NCBI RefSeq assembly: GCF_027580225.2
Contig: NC_073340.2
Coordinates: forward strand, 18,980,001-19,044,000
DNA from: Misgurnus anguillicaudatus
Taxonomy: Eukaryota > Chordata > Actinopteri > Cypriniformes > Cobitidae
Length of the DNA stretch: 64,000 nucleotides
Reading direction: 5' to 3'
Within the stretch, counting starts at the first letter, position 1; each line of letters begins with the position of its first letter. The notes under the pieces were generated by a model. The model worked only from the letters and a program-made list of their open reading frames with translations, searched no databases and was not told the origin of the DNA. Shown here piece after piece: positions 1 to 10,480 of the stretch. The position numbers were made by a program, and so were the translations under genes.

Positions 1-8
1 CTTCTTAA

Positions 9-541
9 GGGCTCAGTCACACCAAAAGCGTTTATGGCAGTTGCAGGCGCCTTTTTTGAATGATATTCTATGGGCAGGGCGCGTTTGCGCGCTGTTTATG
101 CGCGCCGAGCGCCTTGCGGTTTTCTGCCGCCTGCCGCGCACGCGTTTTTGAAGGAGCGCTGAGAGCGGAGGAGCGCCTGACGTCATTCGCGTCTTCCATT
201 GTCCAATCGAATGAGGGGAGAGGCGGGCCTTACGTTGTGGCGAGGGAAGTTTACAGTTGCTTTGAAGAACCGGACTCCACTCGCTCACTCTCTCCTGCGT
301 GTTTGTGCTCCTCTTATCCTCAAACAAGGTCAGAGCAAGCGCCCTCTTTTTAAAGTTTCTGCTAATATGACAGTTAACAGCAAAAGAGCGCTCACGCTTT
401 AATATTTGATTGACAAGACAGCTGACTCGGTGGTTGCTTAGCAATATGAAAAGCCGCGCTGCACTGCTCTTTTTTAAAAAAGGCAGTGCGTCGCGCCTTG
501 CGTTTGCAAGCGTTTAAAGCACTTTTGGTGTGACTGAGCCC
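9..541. mobile_element. TAA-flanked MITE (PIF/Harbinger type)
   Basis: The left end GGGCTCAGTCACACCAAAAG is mirrored at the right end, which reads TTTTGGTGTGACTGAGCCC. Both ends are directly flanked by TAA (6-8 and 542-544), the 3-bp duplication typical of PIF/Harbinger elements. The interior is GC-rich with many GCGC motifs and no transposase. It sits inside the older element ending at 2808. Open frames within it are mirror-image artefacts. Confidence 0.85.
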
Positions 542-592
542 TAAGAAAGTTCTTATTTTTTTCCTTAAGTATGTTCTTAAGAAAAAACTTAA

Positions 593-1935
593 AGGATAAT
601 TCCGGTATTTAACACTTTGAGTCTCATTTCTGGTTTGTTTTGGATGAACTACAGTGATGGACACAGAAATTTTGACAATAGGTCGTGTCTTGAGTTTTTG
701 ACTCGTTTAGAAGCGTCTCTTGCCTGCTTCAGAATGGAAGCCAATGGCCATGCACAAACATGTCACCAAAACAACACTCAACGCTCACCCCCAAAACCGC
801 GCCACTCACCGAGTGGCCCGCGGCGCTCGTTGATGACCAAAAACAAGTTGTGTAGCGAAATACAGTTTCTGTCGTGTTTTATTTGGCATTTTGTAAAATT
901 CCATTGACTTCTCTGGAAGACTCATTGCTCGCTGATATATCACTCCGCCGCCGGAAAAGGAAAAGGGACTGTTTACATGTGGTTGTTGTTTTTTCGCTTG
1001 GTTTCTCTCAGAATAAATTTTTCCCATATTTGTAGGGCTGGACCAGAATATTCGAATATTCGTTCCGTATTTCAGTTTTGGGATTCGAATATATATATAA
1101 ATATTTTACAGCGTTAATGCAGAGCTTTTGCCAAGCAGGAAGTGCGCTTCACGCTCCCGCTCTATAGGTGGCGCAGAGAGACCAACATCCATAGCCAACA
1201 GCCACCAAACACACACCAGTGGAAGAGATCGCCTCAAACGGAAAACGCGCTTCCTGCTTTGACATTCACGCTAATAATGTTGTAAATAACATTCAGTTTC
1301 TTGCAAAAACTGATTGATTTGCTTCACAAGATGTCAATATGTCACACGGAGTTATGGGGGATTACTGTTGTATTGGATATATATGCTTTAGCTCTTAAAG
1401 TGTACGGATCGGTTGACTTGCATGACGGAGCACTGGGGTTTCTGCAAAATATCTTCTTTATTGTTCTGCCGATGAAAAAAACATATTGGATGGTGTAAGT
1501 GTTATAAATAAACTTGATATTGAAAGTATGCTACCGTTTTATTACAGTTTGTTGGACTATGTTCATTCATGCTTCAGACTCAAATATAGAGCGGAAGTAT
1601 ATACGGGGTTGTGAGGTATCTGAAAAAATAGTTCCACTATAGCAAATAACAAGGATTGAAATCATACATTGCGCCAATATATTTGTTTTTAATCATCAAC
1701 GAACACCATGAACCACTCGGTGAGTAGTACAGTTTTGAAAATGAACGTTAAGTGTTGTTTTAATGACATTTTGTGCATGGCCATTGACTTCCATTCTGAA
1801 GCAGTCAAGAGACGCTTCTAAATGAGTCGAAAAGTCAAGACACGACCTATTGTCAAAATTTCTGTGTCCATCACTGTAGTTCATCCAAAACAAACCAGAA
1901 ATGAGACTCAAAGTGTTAAATACCGGAATTATCCT
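593..1935. mobile_element. TTAA-flanked foldback element, 1.34 kb
   Basis: The ends are AGGATAATTCCGG and its exact complement, each flanked by TTAA (589-592, 1936-1939). The two arms are long inverted repeats of about 240 bp (593-836 and about 1693-1935). TTAA duplications are known for Kolobok and piggyBac superfamilies; no transposase is present, so the class is inferred from ends alone. The loop contains a hAT-type end at 1033. Confidence 0.88.
1033..1110 (+). mobile_element. hAT element end fragment
   Basis: The end starts TAGGGCTGGACCAG and is followed by repeated TTCGAAT motifs. Ends of the TAGGGCTG type occur elsewhere in this window on complete hAT elements. No matching right end or target duplication was found inside the surrounding TTAA element, so it is a fragment. 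Confidence 0.5.
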
Positions 1936-2808
1936 TTAAGAAGAATTCCAATTCTTGAAAGATAAACTGTCTTAAATAACATCTTGAAGTTAGGATAACC
2001 TTACAGTAGTCTTAAATCTCAAAATGTAAGATGTTTTATAAGTTAATGTGACTGTTTTAAATGTGACATGTTGTATTTTGTAGTCTGAAATGGCAATTTA
2101 ATCGGTTTACTTCACATAGATTAGTTTAAAGAGGAATTTCACACTCATATAATGAAGTTTAATGGCTTACTCAGTAATATGTCATGAAACACAAATAAGT
2201 ATTAGTGATAATATTAGCAAACATTTAACTTCCTCCGTAATAGCCTACATTCATTGTGAAATTACTTTTACTGGTAAAAGTCGCTCTACGCGGGAGGCGA
2301 ACCGGTAATCGCTCCGTTATGCGAGTCGAGGGCTCCGAAACCACAGGCACACTTCACCCTCCACGTCCATCTCTTGACGGGTCGCGGGAGACAAAGCCGT
2401 AGGCACGGAGAGAGAAGCACGCACACCCAGAGCGCTCAACCCGCATGACGGACCGATTGGGACATTATGGAATTATATTTACGCACCGCCTTAATACTAG
2501 CTGGCCTCTGTTACAACAGCGAATAACATCCTGTAGTAGTCTAAATGCATCACTCGTTTGTATCGCGTTAATGATCGCAAGGTAGTCAAAAGATTAATGG
2601 ATAAGTGTATTGTTACCTCATTAATTCATTTAAAAGCTTGTCATTTTATTCTTTAAGACACACATTTAAGATATTCTTAAGAAAAAAATTAGAACTTCTT
2701 AAGAAATGTTTGAGAATTGCACTTAGGAACATTCTTACGCACTTCTTATAGTTTATCTTAAGAACTTTCTTATTTTTTGTCTTAAGATTGTTTTTTGAAT
2801 TCGGCCCC

Positions 2809-3847
2809 TGGGTTTTATTTAAATATACAAAAATAAATGCATAGTAAAAATAGGTCACAGGTAATTAAGCATACAATAACTACAATTCTACCTGGTATTA
2901 ATATTTATTCATTTTCTTTTGTGGTATTTCTGTAGTCGCTGAGCTTTAGTTTATACTACAAAATCACCAATGCAACATGCAACCATTTTTTAATGCATTT
3001 TTATGTTTATACAAAGAGTAAAGATGTCACTTGTTTAAAGTTGGACATCACTTTTGGCCACTACTGTACAACAAAATAATTTTGCTTTAGCTGGTTATTT
3101 CAGCGGGGATAATGGTATTGTGTTTCATTATTTATATACATCAAGTTCAAAGCATTGAGCAATCGAGCATTTTATAATTGGAAGTCAGATATACAATATC
3201 TATTACACTTTCTATTATAGCATTAATCTTATATATGGAACCTGCGCAAACATGGCATTGCTAGAGAGTAAGGAAAAACTCCAGGTGGCAAAACAAAACC
3301 TGGACATTCATCATGCCGCACAGTTGTTTAGATGCAACTTCAAAGGTCTTATTGCATGCCAAACACAATGCTATCTGTTAGGTTGGGTACCACAGGGGAT
3401 CCAGGGGAGGGCAGTTATTTTGTACGCTCTGACAGCTGAGGTAAATGACTCCATTACTGCGTCTAACACCAGGTGTACACAGAGGAGCAACAGAATGGCC
3501 CTCGGTTCCTCAACACAGTCTGGTTTTGCTGACACTCCATCTACATAGCTCTTACAAATCAGGTTTTCGTATTCCTTCTCTTGTGCCTGACACTGTGTCC
3601 TAACCCGGTATGACGTCACATGTCCATTTGCTAAAGTTGAAACATTTCGATCTATGTCATTCTTCATTCTTCTTTTTGTGTTATTCTTTTACACTAAACG
3701 CCTTGTTCGCGTTGTGAGCCCTCCAGACGCGCATCAACGCGTCTTTACATTGACTTAACATTGAAATCACTCCTGCTTGACGCCTCTACCGCGGCTGGTG
3801 TTAACGTAGCACAAGAGCGCTGAACACGTGTTTAATACGCAGTTATG
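2809..3847. other. No gene seen; old repeat remnants
   Basis: The stretch is AT-rich. Opposing short open frames at 3252-3548 (+) and 3371-3667 (-) overlap in antisense and match no family I recognise. About 3690-3835 reads like a fragment of a dispersed cyprinid repeat, with ACGCGTCTTTACATTGACTT and ACCGCGGCTGGTGT motifs. No splice-consistent exon was identified. Confidence 0.4.
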
Positions 3848-4245
3848 TACACTATCAGAAAAAGGGTACAAAACTGTACCCTTTTCTGTTGCTGGGTGTT
3901 AACCCAAGGTCCTGTTTTGTACTTTTACAGGTATACTAAACATAATACAATGTTGTATCTTTAAAGGTACCGTTAACTGTTTTGTGCCCCTAAAATTTAA
4001 TGGGGACAAAATTGTGCACAATTTTTGAAAAACGCTTTGGAAAAGAGAGTCAGGCTGAGTACCAAAACACACTTTTAGCCAATCAGCAGTAAGGTGCGTG
4101 TCTACTAACCGACATCGTTGCCTGGGTTGCGTATGGGTGGGTCTATCAAAAAAGGTCCAGATTCTATTGGGGTAGGGGCGTGTTTGATTAGGTGATTTCA
4201 AATGTCAACATTGGCTTTCAGAAATCATTCACCCCGCCTTTAAGG
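3848..4245 (+). repeat. Mosaic dispersed repeat with GGTACAAAACTGTACC end
   Basis: It begins TACACTATCAG followed by a GGGTACAAAACTGTACCC palindrome, the pattern of the GGTACA family also seen complete at 18529-18786. From about 4000 to 4245 it continues into a second abundant cyprinid repeat module. No coding content. The right boundary is not defined by a matching inverted repeat. Confidence 0.55.
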
Positions 4246-4422
4246 TACACAAAAGGTCCTTAGGGTATAATATGGTATCCCAAATGCATTTCAATTTGTT
4301 GTAAAGAGCTGCATTTATCACCAATAAGATTTAGTTATAGGATGGACTACATCAATAAAATCCAAGGGGGTGACAGAACAGCTCAATTCTCACTTTTGGC
4401 TGTTGCCAAAGGTTTATAATTA

Positions 4423-4836
4423 AGGAGCTCAGATGCAAAACAAGGTTTTAACCTTTAAAAAAGGTCCTTATATGTACCATTTAGTACCATTTATATGTAT
4501 CTTTAAACTACCAATATGTGCATTTAAAGTTCCAATATGCACTATTTGTGTACAAAGGTGTACCTTTTTGAAAGGGCACTGTCCTAGTGACAACTTTTGT
4601 ACATTTATTTCTGAGAGTAAGGTGCGTTTGACATGTTTTTTGTAAATGAGCATTTTTATCAGACTCTTAATGGATTCTTCAAACAAACCGGTATTTCTAA
4701 GTGGCCTGAGACTGGGATTAAGCTGATTTGAAGGAAAAGTATTTTATGAACATATAATGTGCCGAGAGCATTTGGTTAATGTCATTATTTAATGTTTGAT
4801 AGAGGTGGCGTTTAGCGGCTTTTGCATCTGAGCTCC
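4423..4836. mobile_element. MITE with GGAGCTCAGATGCAAAA inverted ends
   Basis: Left end GGAGCTCAGATGCAAAA at 4424 is matched by TTTTGCATCTGAGCTCC ending at 4836. Flanks are TTA or TAA on the left and GTA on the right, an imperfect 3-bp duplication that would fit PIF/Harbinger. Its left side is occupied by a piece of the GGTACA-type repeat. Confidence 0.75.
4441..4620. mobile_element. GGTACA-type repeat piece inside the MITE
   Basis: Repeated TGTACC and GGTACA words are followed by a right end reading TTTATTTCTGAGAGTAA. This is the same end as the complete element at 18529-18786. The left end is degraded. Confidence 0.6.
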
Positions 4837-4837
4837 T

Positions 4838-6283
4838 GTAATTGTAGCTTTGTGTGCAAACATTTGTTTGCATTTATTGTCCAAATGGTTAAATTACATG
4901 TCTTTGTGTTTCTTTATGTGCACATTGTGTATATATTCACAGTGCCTAAGTATATTTTTTATAATGTGCAATAACTATTTTTCTGTCTCATCCAATCACA
5001 TTTCATCATTAGATATTTGTTTTGCATAACTTCCCATGAAAAAGTTTTAGTCAAATCTCATCGAACCTCCCCCCATGGTTTGTTTTACCTCGGCTGTCAG
5101 GAATTTAAGTAAATTGACAACAACAATTTCAATCTAATCTGTTTGCTTTACATAACACCACAACTGCAGGGTGCCCCGTATCCCTGATGAATATTCCAGA
5201 GGCTGCACTGTCCCGCTATGAGACGCAGCGAGGGGAGTCGGTGTTGTATATCCACCGTGACCTTTGTCTGTCTGCGCCTGCTGCGGTTAGACTTGTGTTA
5301 GAATGAAGCCTGACGCCACCTCCTCTGGGGCAGAGACTCGCTCCTGGGGATGGGGTGAAAACAGGGTTTAAAGGCCACAAACCCTCGTAGAGTTTTCCGT
5401 CTGCCTTTCGCTGATGTTTATCGATGACTTATTACCAAATCAGCATATTCAGCATTTAACATAATCTGCGCTGTCATTTAGCATCCTGAGATGTGTCAGT
5501 CTGTCTGTGAGAACAGAGATCTGTTTAAGCCTTTAAGATGTACAAGGGCAGAGGGCATTGAAGAACGAATCACACCAGCAGTCAATCCATCAACCAATCA
5601 GAGCCTTGCGTAATGACATTCCAGCTTGAACAGATTATTTCTGTAAAAACTGGAATGAGGCACACTTTATTACTTCGTTTCAAGCCTAATCTTGACATTT
5701 AACCTCACTTCTGAATATAATAATGAAATAATTAAAACACTCAGGGCCTGTTTAGTGTCAGCATAGAATGTAATAAAAACTCAACGTAGCGTTTCTCATG
5801 AGGGTTTACAGTATTTATGGAATTTTAAGGAATTGACGTCCTCCTTACTTTGCTTTCTTGTATACTTCTTGTTTTAAGGCCCTGTATTTCTCCACAGTGT
5901 GCAACTCCACATTTGTCATACTTATTAAAAATCCTTGGTAGGACTGTGTTGTTGAAGCTGGCCTATCCATTTCTCTCACACTTCAGAGGAGATTAAAAGA
6001 TTTATACCATATCAGGACCTGAGAGGACCGCAGTTATTTTCACTTACAGCATTCAAGAGTATCGTCCGACACGTCAGGTTGAAAAATGAATCGTGTGTGC
6101 CTTTTCGATATGTCAAAGGTACTTAGCAAATGGTGTCCATGGGCCATAAAATAAAATGAATGAATAAAGACCAACAACAATACAAATGTATAGCATGCAA
6201 TGAATTAAATAAGATTTATGGAAGAAATTAATAGTAATTTAAAGCAATACTTCAGCCAAATATCTAAATTACTCGCTAGTGAT
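4838..6283. other. Unique-looking sequence, no gene supported
   Basis: No transposon ends are seen. The sequence contains one denser, GC-richer block at 5165-5400, listed separately. Elsewhere it is AT-rich with short stop-broken frames. Confidence 0.4.
5170..5306 (+). other. Unidentified open segment after an AG acceptor-like site
   Basis: A CAG at 5167-5169 is followed by a frame open for about 45 codons, including ATG at 5187, ending at TGA 5304-5306. The peptide from the ATG starts MNIPEAALSRYETQRGESV. I do not recognise it. The block is richer in GC than its surroundings and free of repeat motifs. It could be a terminal exon, a conserved non-coding element or chance; nothing here decides it. 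Confidence 0.2.
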
Positions 6284-6291
6284 GTACTCAC

Positions 6292-6940
6292 TAGTGATGG
6301 GTGGGTTGTCTCACCCCAACGGGTCGGGTTGGGGTGGATAAAAATGATTTGCGAGGCGGGTCATTAAAAACGTCAAAAAATTTATGTTGCCTGCTTATAG
6401 ACTATATTAAATATTAGGGAATATATTTTTTATATGTTTGATAATGTTAAAATACGTAGGGCTACGTACAGTAGCAACGTAACTTTCATGACGTGAGGTC
6501 AAAGGTTTGGGGATATCATGCAAGCGCCAAGCAGCTCGCACTGCTAACCATAACAACAAAACAAATGGAGAAATAAAAGTGAAGGTGAAAAACAAGGTGC
6601 GGAAAAAATTAAGGTCAGGAATTTATGAAAAAATAATACAAACACCGCTTTGTAATTGTTGAAAATGTGTATCATTATCCTATCTTGTTGTTGATATGAC
6701 CATGCTGGTTTCTATGGTTTATATGCTGTTGCCAGTTTACAGGCCAATGTAATCTTATGGCTGTTTCCAAGCACTTTTAGGCTGAAATAAAGCCTGTTTT
6801 TTTACGTTACAATGCCTAGTATTTCTATTTAATGGGCGTGGGTGCGGGCAGGGAGGGTTGTTAAAATAGATACAGTGGTCCGGGGCAGACAATACATTTT
6901 CATAAAAGCGGGACAAAAAACCCCAGCCTGCACATTATCA
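6292..6940. mobile_element. hAT MITE with 7-of-8 target duplication
   Basis: The left end TAGTGATGGGTGGG is preceded by GTACTCAC (6284-6291). The right side, rich in GGGCGTGGGTGCGGGC-like motifs, is followed by GTACTCAA (6941-6948). The right end has decayed to ACATTATCA where CCCATCACTA would be expected. No transposase is present. Confidence 0.75.
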
Positions 6941-7046
6941 GTACTCAACCTTAAGCAATCCGAGATATATATTTCCATCATTATAATTCCATCATGCTTT
7001 TCCATGCTTATAATGGAAGAAAACAGGGATCAGGGAACAACATTTG

Positions 7047-7071
7047 ATTATTATTATTATTATTATTATTA
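7047..7071. repeat. (ATT)n microsatellite
   Basis: Eight consecutive ATT units occur here. Open frames through it, giving runs of tyrosine or isoleucine, are artefacts. Confidence 0.95.
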
Positions 7072-7084
7072 AACGTAGGCAAAG

Positions 7085-7745
7085 TGTCAAAAAAGCAGTT
7101 GGGCGTGTTACAGAGTATTTCTGTGCCGAATGCACTTCGCCAGGATTTGTACAAGTTTCGGAAAGTTTTTTTCCGATAACGGGTCCAGCTGACGTTTCAG
7201 GGGTTTCTATACGTATCACTTATTTATATGGGCACTTCCCCGGAAAACCCCACCCACCCGTCAATCACCGGGAAACGCTAGAATTTACAAGCATCACATC
7301 ACGCGACAGCTTTGTTTAACTTCAAAACTCAACAATGGCATAAAAGAAGAAGTGTGTTTTTGGATGTAAGGAGAAGAAAGGCAGTCTTATGGAAACACTG
7401 GACATAGATGATTATCCGGGGTAGCAGCGGAGTTTTGGGTGTGTGTTTGATGCGCTGGATTTCATTGAAAAATCCCAACCGGGTCATGAGTTGCATGCGG
7501 TAAGTAAGACTTCTGTCTTATGTTGAAAATAAGCGCGTGCGTTTTATATAAATGACACGAACATGTAGTGAATCACAAGTTAAAAAGTCAGATTAACATC
7601 AGAAATACAGAAACAGCATATGTTATTTGAGCTTTAAACCCCAAAAAAGTATGTGCATCTGTCACAGAAGTTATCCACACGGCTCCATTAAAGCCTATTG
7701 CAGGTAATCGATGCAATATTGTATGAAAAAAATCCATATTTTAAA
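7085..7745 (+). repeat. Dispersed repeat carrying a THAP-like first exon
   Basis: This is a dense, GC-richer block that I recognise as a cyprinid dispersed repeat whose middle encodes the start of a THAP-like protein. Boundaries are approximate. It abuts the older repeat at 7746. Confidence 0.5.
7335..7499 (+). pseudogene. THAP-like zinc-finger N-terminus, broken
   Basis: From ATG 7335 the reading is M-A-stop, then KKKCVFGCKEKKGSLMETL. The closely spaced CVFGC cysteine pair with a following basic patch resembles the start of THAP-like domains found in P-element and Kolobok type transposases. A GTAAGT donor-like site follows at 7500. An in-frame stop at codon 3 and later frame breaks make it non-functional. 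The second half of the zinc-binding motif (C-x2-H) is not seen. The assignment rests on short motif similarity only. Confidence 0.4.
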
Positions 7746-8753
7746 CTTTATTAACTATAATACCTAGTTTCCAGTAATGGCGCAATCTTGGACTCACACG
7801 TAAAGATATTATGTGATATCATGTTCCAAGAAGATGTTTTGTAAATTTCCTACCACAAATATAACAATTTATCTTTTGAGTCGATGAGTTATAGGGACTT
7901 CATTTGGACAACTTTACTCAATATTTGGATGTTTTTAACCCTCAGATTCCAGGGGCCTGTTGCACAAAAGTAGAATTAAGACATCCAGGCTAAATGACTG
8001 AGCTGAGCTCAATTAAGCCTAAACAAGTGCGTCCAGGCTTAATTGGTTGCACAAAGACCAAGCCAGGATGATCAGACACGGATTCATCAAGCCAGGTGAA
8101 ACCAATCCTGGATAGGTGCGCGCTCACGGCTCACTCAACTAGACCCCGCCACCGATCACAGATTCACCGATTCACCATGGCAACTAGCGGCGTTCTTTTC
8201 CCCGTCAGAGGCGCAAATCCATATGAGGAGGTAAAAGACATAATTAAGAAGAAAGGCAACACCGCCACAGTGATAAAGCAAAGAGATAAAGCGTGGCAAA
8301 GTATTGCAGACCGCTTGAATGCGTAAGTAGTGCACAATTACACACTCACAGCTCCGCTGAAACATCATAATTACAATTAAAATATTTAATTCACATCTCC
8401 AAAAAAGCAATTGTACTCTAATTATGAAACAGTTAATTTTTTTATTGAAATGGACTGCAAATATGAGTGAAATTGTGTAAAGTAACTCCATCACACTGGA
8501 TAAGGCTTCAATAAATTATTATGAAAGCTTACATTATTACTACGCTCATTATGTACTCTGCTTCTTATGTTGTCCACCGTTGACTTTTTTCTGCTTTTAT
8601 TAATGTAAAGCTGCTTTGAAACAATGAAACAATTGTGAAAAGCGCTTTATAAAAATAAATAAAAATTTAATTGAATAAATAGATGAGCTATTAATAATAA
8701 TCAATTTAATTTATAAAGCGCCTTTCAAAGGACCCAAGGTCACTTGCTCATTG

Positions 8754-9027
8754 CACTGCAAAAAAAATGACTTTCTTCGTGTGTTTGTCTTGCTTTCAGT
8801 TAAAATGTCAAGAAATTCTTAAATTAAGATGTATTAAAAGTTTTCTTGAAATATACTTTTTCATAAACACTTAATTTAAAACAAATGTTCATATTCCATT
8901 GGCTAATTTTTTTCCTTATTTTCCTAGGTCATGTTGCTCATCAAGAAAATGCATCTTAATTTAAGAATTTTTTGATGTTTTTACTGAGAGCAGGACAAAA
9001 ATACAAAGTAAGTCATTTTTTGCAGTG
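8754..9027. mobile_element. 274-bp palindromic MITE nested in Harbinger
   Basis: The ends are CACTGCAAAAAAAATGACTT and ...AAGTCATTTTTTGCAGTG, and the interior is also partly self-complementary (TTCTTAAATTAAGATG against CATCTTAATTTAAGAA). No clear long target duplication is visible; TG occurs on both sides. It is younger than the Harbinger element it interrupts. Confidence 0.75.
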
Positions 9028-9067
9028 TGACTCCATTGAATGTTCTTGTGTGATAAAGAAAGTCTCT

Positions 9068-9092
9068 CTTTGTGTGTGTGGTGTGTGTGTGA
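9068..9092. repeat. (GT)n microsatellite
   Basis: Imperfect GT run inside the Harbinger element. Confidence 0.8.
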
Positions 9093-9810
9093 GATGTAGA
9101 TTAAATATGACAGGTCAAAATCAAATACAAGAACATTCTGCAGAATGGTAAGGGCCCTGACTAATACTTAATAATGCACAAGCATAGATTGTACCCAGAA
9201 GGTGCCTGCTTACACATTGTCTGCACTGTTTTAGCAGTGAAAAGAATACCCAGAGACAAGGCACGGGTGGTGGGTCACCAAAAGCTGACCTCACCCCAGC
9301 AGAGGCCAGCTTTGGAGCTAAATAAAGGCAGGCCTGTTGGAGGGGATCCCGGGGGAAAAGAGACAAGCATAGGTCCCTCCCAAGATGCCACCCGCTTCAT
9401 ACAAGGTATGTTCTTCCATCTCTACATGGGACACAATCACATTCATATTGAATCTATTTGGACTGTCTGACTTTGGTTTGCCTATTGCCTTGCAGTGTCT
9501 GGCAGCACTGTGTTACTATTAAAGCCACCAGCACGAGCACCAGACGATGCTGATCCAGTGAGTACTCCATCAAAGGCATACTATAGGCCTGGTACGTCTT
9601 GTCTACTAGCTTCAATATGAATCCGATTAAATGTGATAGGGTTTAAGGCCCCATTTCATCAGCACATAACGGCGATGATGATGAGGAGACCATCTCTCTG
9701 GATTCCAAAAGGCATAATGTATCATGTCAAACTTGTGAAAGTACTATTCAGTCTACAATGGTGAGGAGTCATCATTTGGAGCCATCACAAAATCTAATTT
9801 CTTTTACAGG

Positions 9811-10480
9811 ACCCAGTGTCATTGGTGCACTGGACTGCACACACATAAGGATAAAAGCCCCCTCAGGTGCCCATGAGGCAGATTTTGTAAATATGAAATC
9901 TTTTTACAGCATTAATGTTCAGGTGAACATAACTTTTTGATCTTTTCCATTGAACACTGGCAAAATGGCCTGCCTCAGTCCATGACTCCAGAATCTTTCG
10001 GACCTCTGAAATCTATCAGCGCCTATCACAAGGTGAGCCACACAACCCCTATTAATAACCACTTTTTACATAATGGCTGTGTCAAGAATATCACTCTGTT
10101 TATGAGGTATTAATGATGAGATTTTGTGTTGACAGGTGAATTCTCTGGTGTATTGCTGGGAGACGGGGTGTGGCTGCCAGCCTTTTTTCCTGACACCTTT
10201 CACAGACCCCCAGGAAGCACAGCAGGCCTACAAATATGCCCATGCCAGGACCAGAGTTGAAATGACCTTTGGCCTCCTGAAGGCACACTCTCACTGCTTT
10301 CACAAATTAAGGGTCAGCCATGTGAGGGCATGTGACAATACTGTGGCTCGTGGTGTCCTCCACAATGTGGCCTGCCTGAGGAAGAAGAGGGCCATGGACT
10401 GGGACAATTCGGAAATCTTCCCTGATGACAACAGTGGTCGGCTGCTGAGGGACCAATATGTGTTGAATTATTTTAGTTAG
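9811..10480 (+). pseudogene. HARBI1-like Harbinger transposase, truncated and frameshifted
   Basis: This is a DDE-type nuclease that cuts and joins Harbinger ends. Three pieces are visible: after TTTTACAG at 9803-9810, GPSVIGALDCTHIRIKAPSG (aspartate codon 9833-9835); WPASVHDSRIFRTSEIYQRL near 9968-10028, with the HDSRIF signature; and from 10138 a piece ending GVLLGD (aspartate 10162-10164), which after a frameshift continues GCGCQPFFLTPFTDP and RTRVEMTFGLLKAH (glutamate 10259-10261) to LHNVACLRKKRA. The likely D-D-E residues are therefore all present, but in broken frames. The roughly 100 residues that normally precede the first aspartate are absent. Only 53 bp separate it from the last Myb-gene piece, suggesting an internal deletion. 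Confidence 0.8.

Larger units (their letters stand above)
1..2808 (-). mobile_element. Harbinger-like element, right portion, host of two later insertions
   Basis: Read on the minus strand, an end at 2808 begins GGGGCCGAATTC and is followed by a run of CTTAAG/TTCTTAAGA motifs (about 2650-2790). The same motif style lies at 1-8 and 543-588, on either side of two inserted elements, so one element appears to run from before the window to 2808. Its end resembles the GGGGCC start of the Harbinger element at 7952. No coding remnant is visible in it. The left end is outside the window, so length and superfamily are inferred. Confidence 0.5.
8177..9757 (+). pseudogene. Harbinger Myb/SANT-like DNA-binding protein, fragmented exons
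   Basis: In autonomous Harbinger elements this protein helps bring the transposase to DNA. Segments recognisable in order: exon 1, 8177-8322, starting MATSGVLFPVRGANPYEEVK, basic middle, ending WQSIADRLN before a GTAAGT donor; a piece VKIKYKNILQN at about 9114-9147 before GTAAGG; a piece with NTQRQGTGGGSPKADLTPAE (about 9243-9303), then after a frameshift LNKGRPVGGDPGG and SQDATRFIQ to about 9405; VSGSTVLLLKPPARAPDDAD at about 9496-9557; and an acidic GDDDDEETISLDS piece near 9670-9715. Such order (helix-turn-helix, GTGGG linker, acidic tail) is what the family shows. At least two frame changes and a MITE in the intron make it a pseudogene. Exon limits are my estimates. Confidence 0.7.

Noticed and set aside
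3252..3667. Overlapping sense and antisense frames of 98 codons
   Set aside because: They mirror each other, match no family, and lie among repeat remnants.
6842..7319. Frames with runs of Y or I
   Set aside because: They are produced by the ATT microsatellite at 7047-7071.
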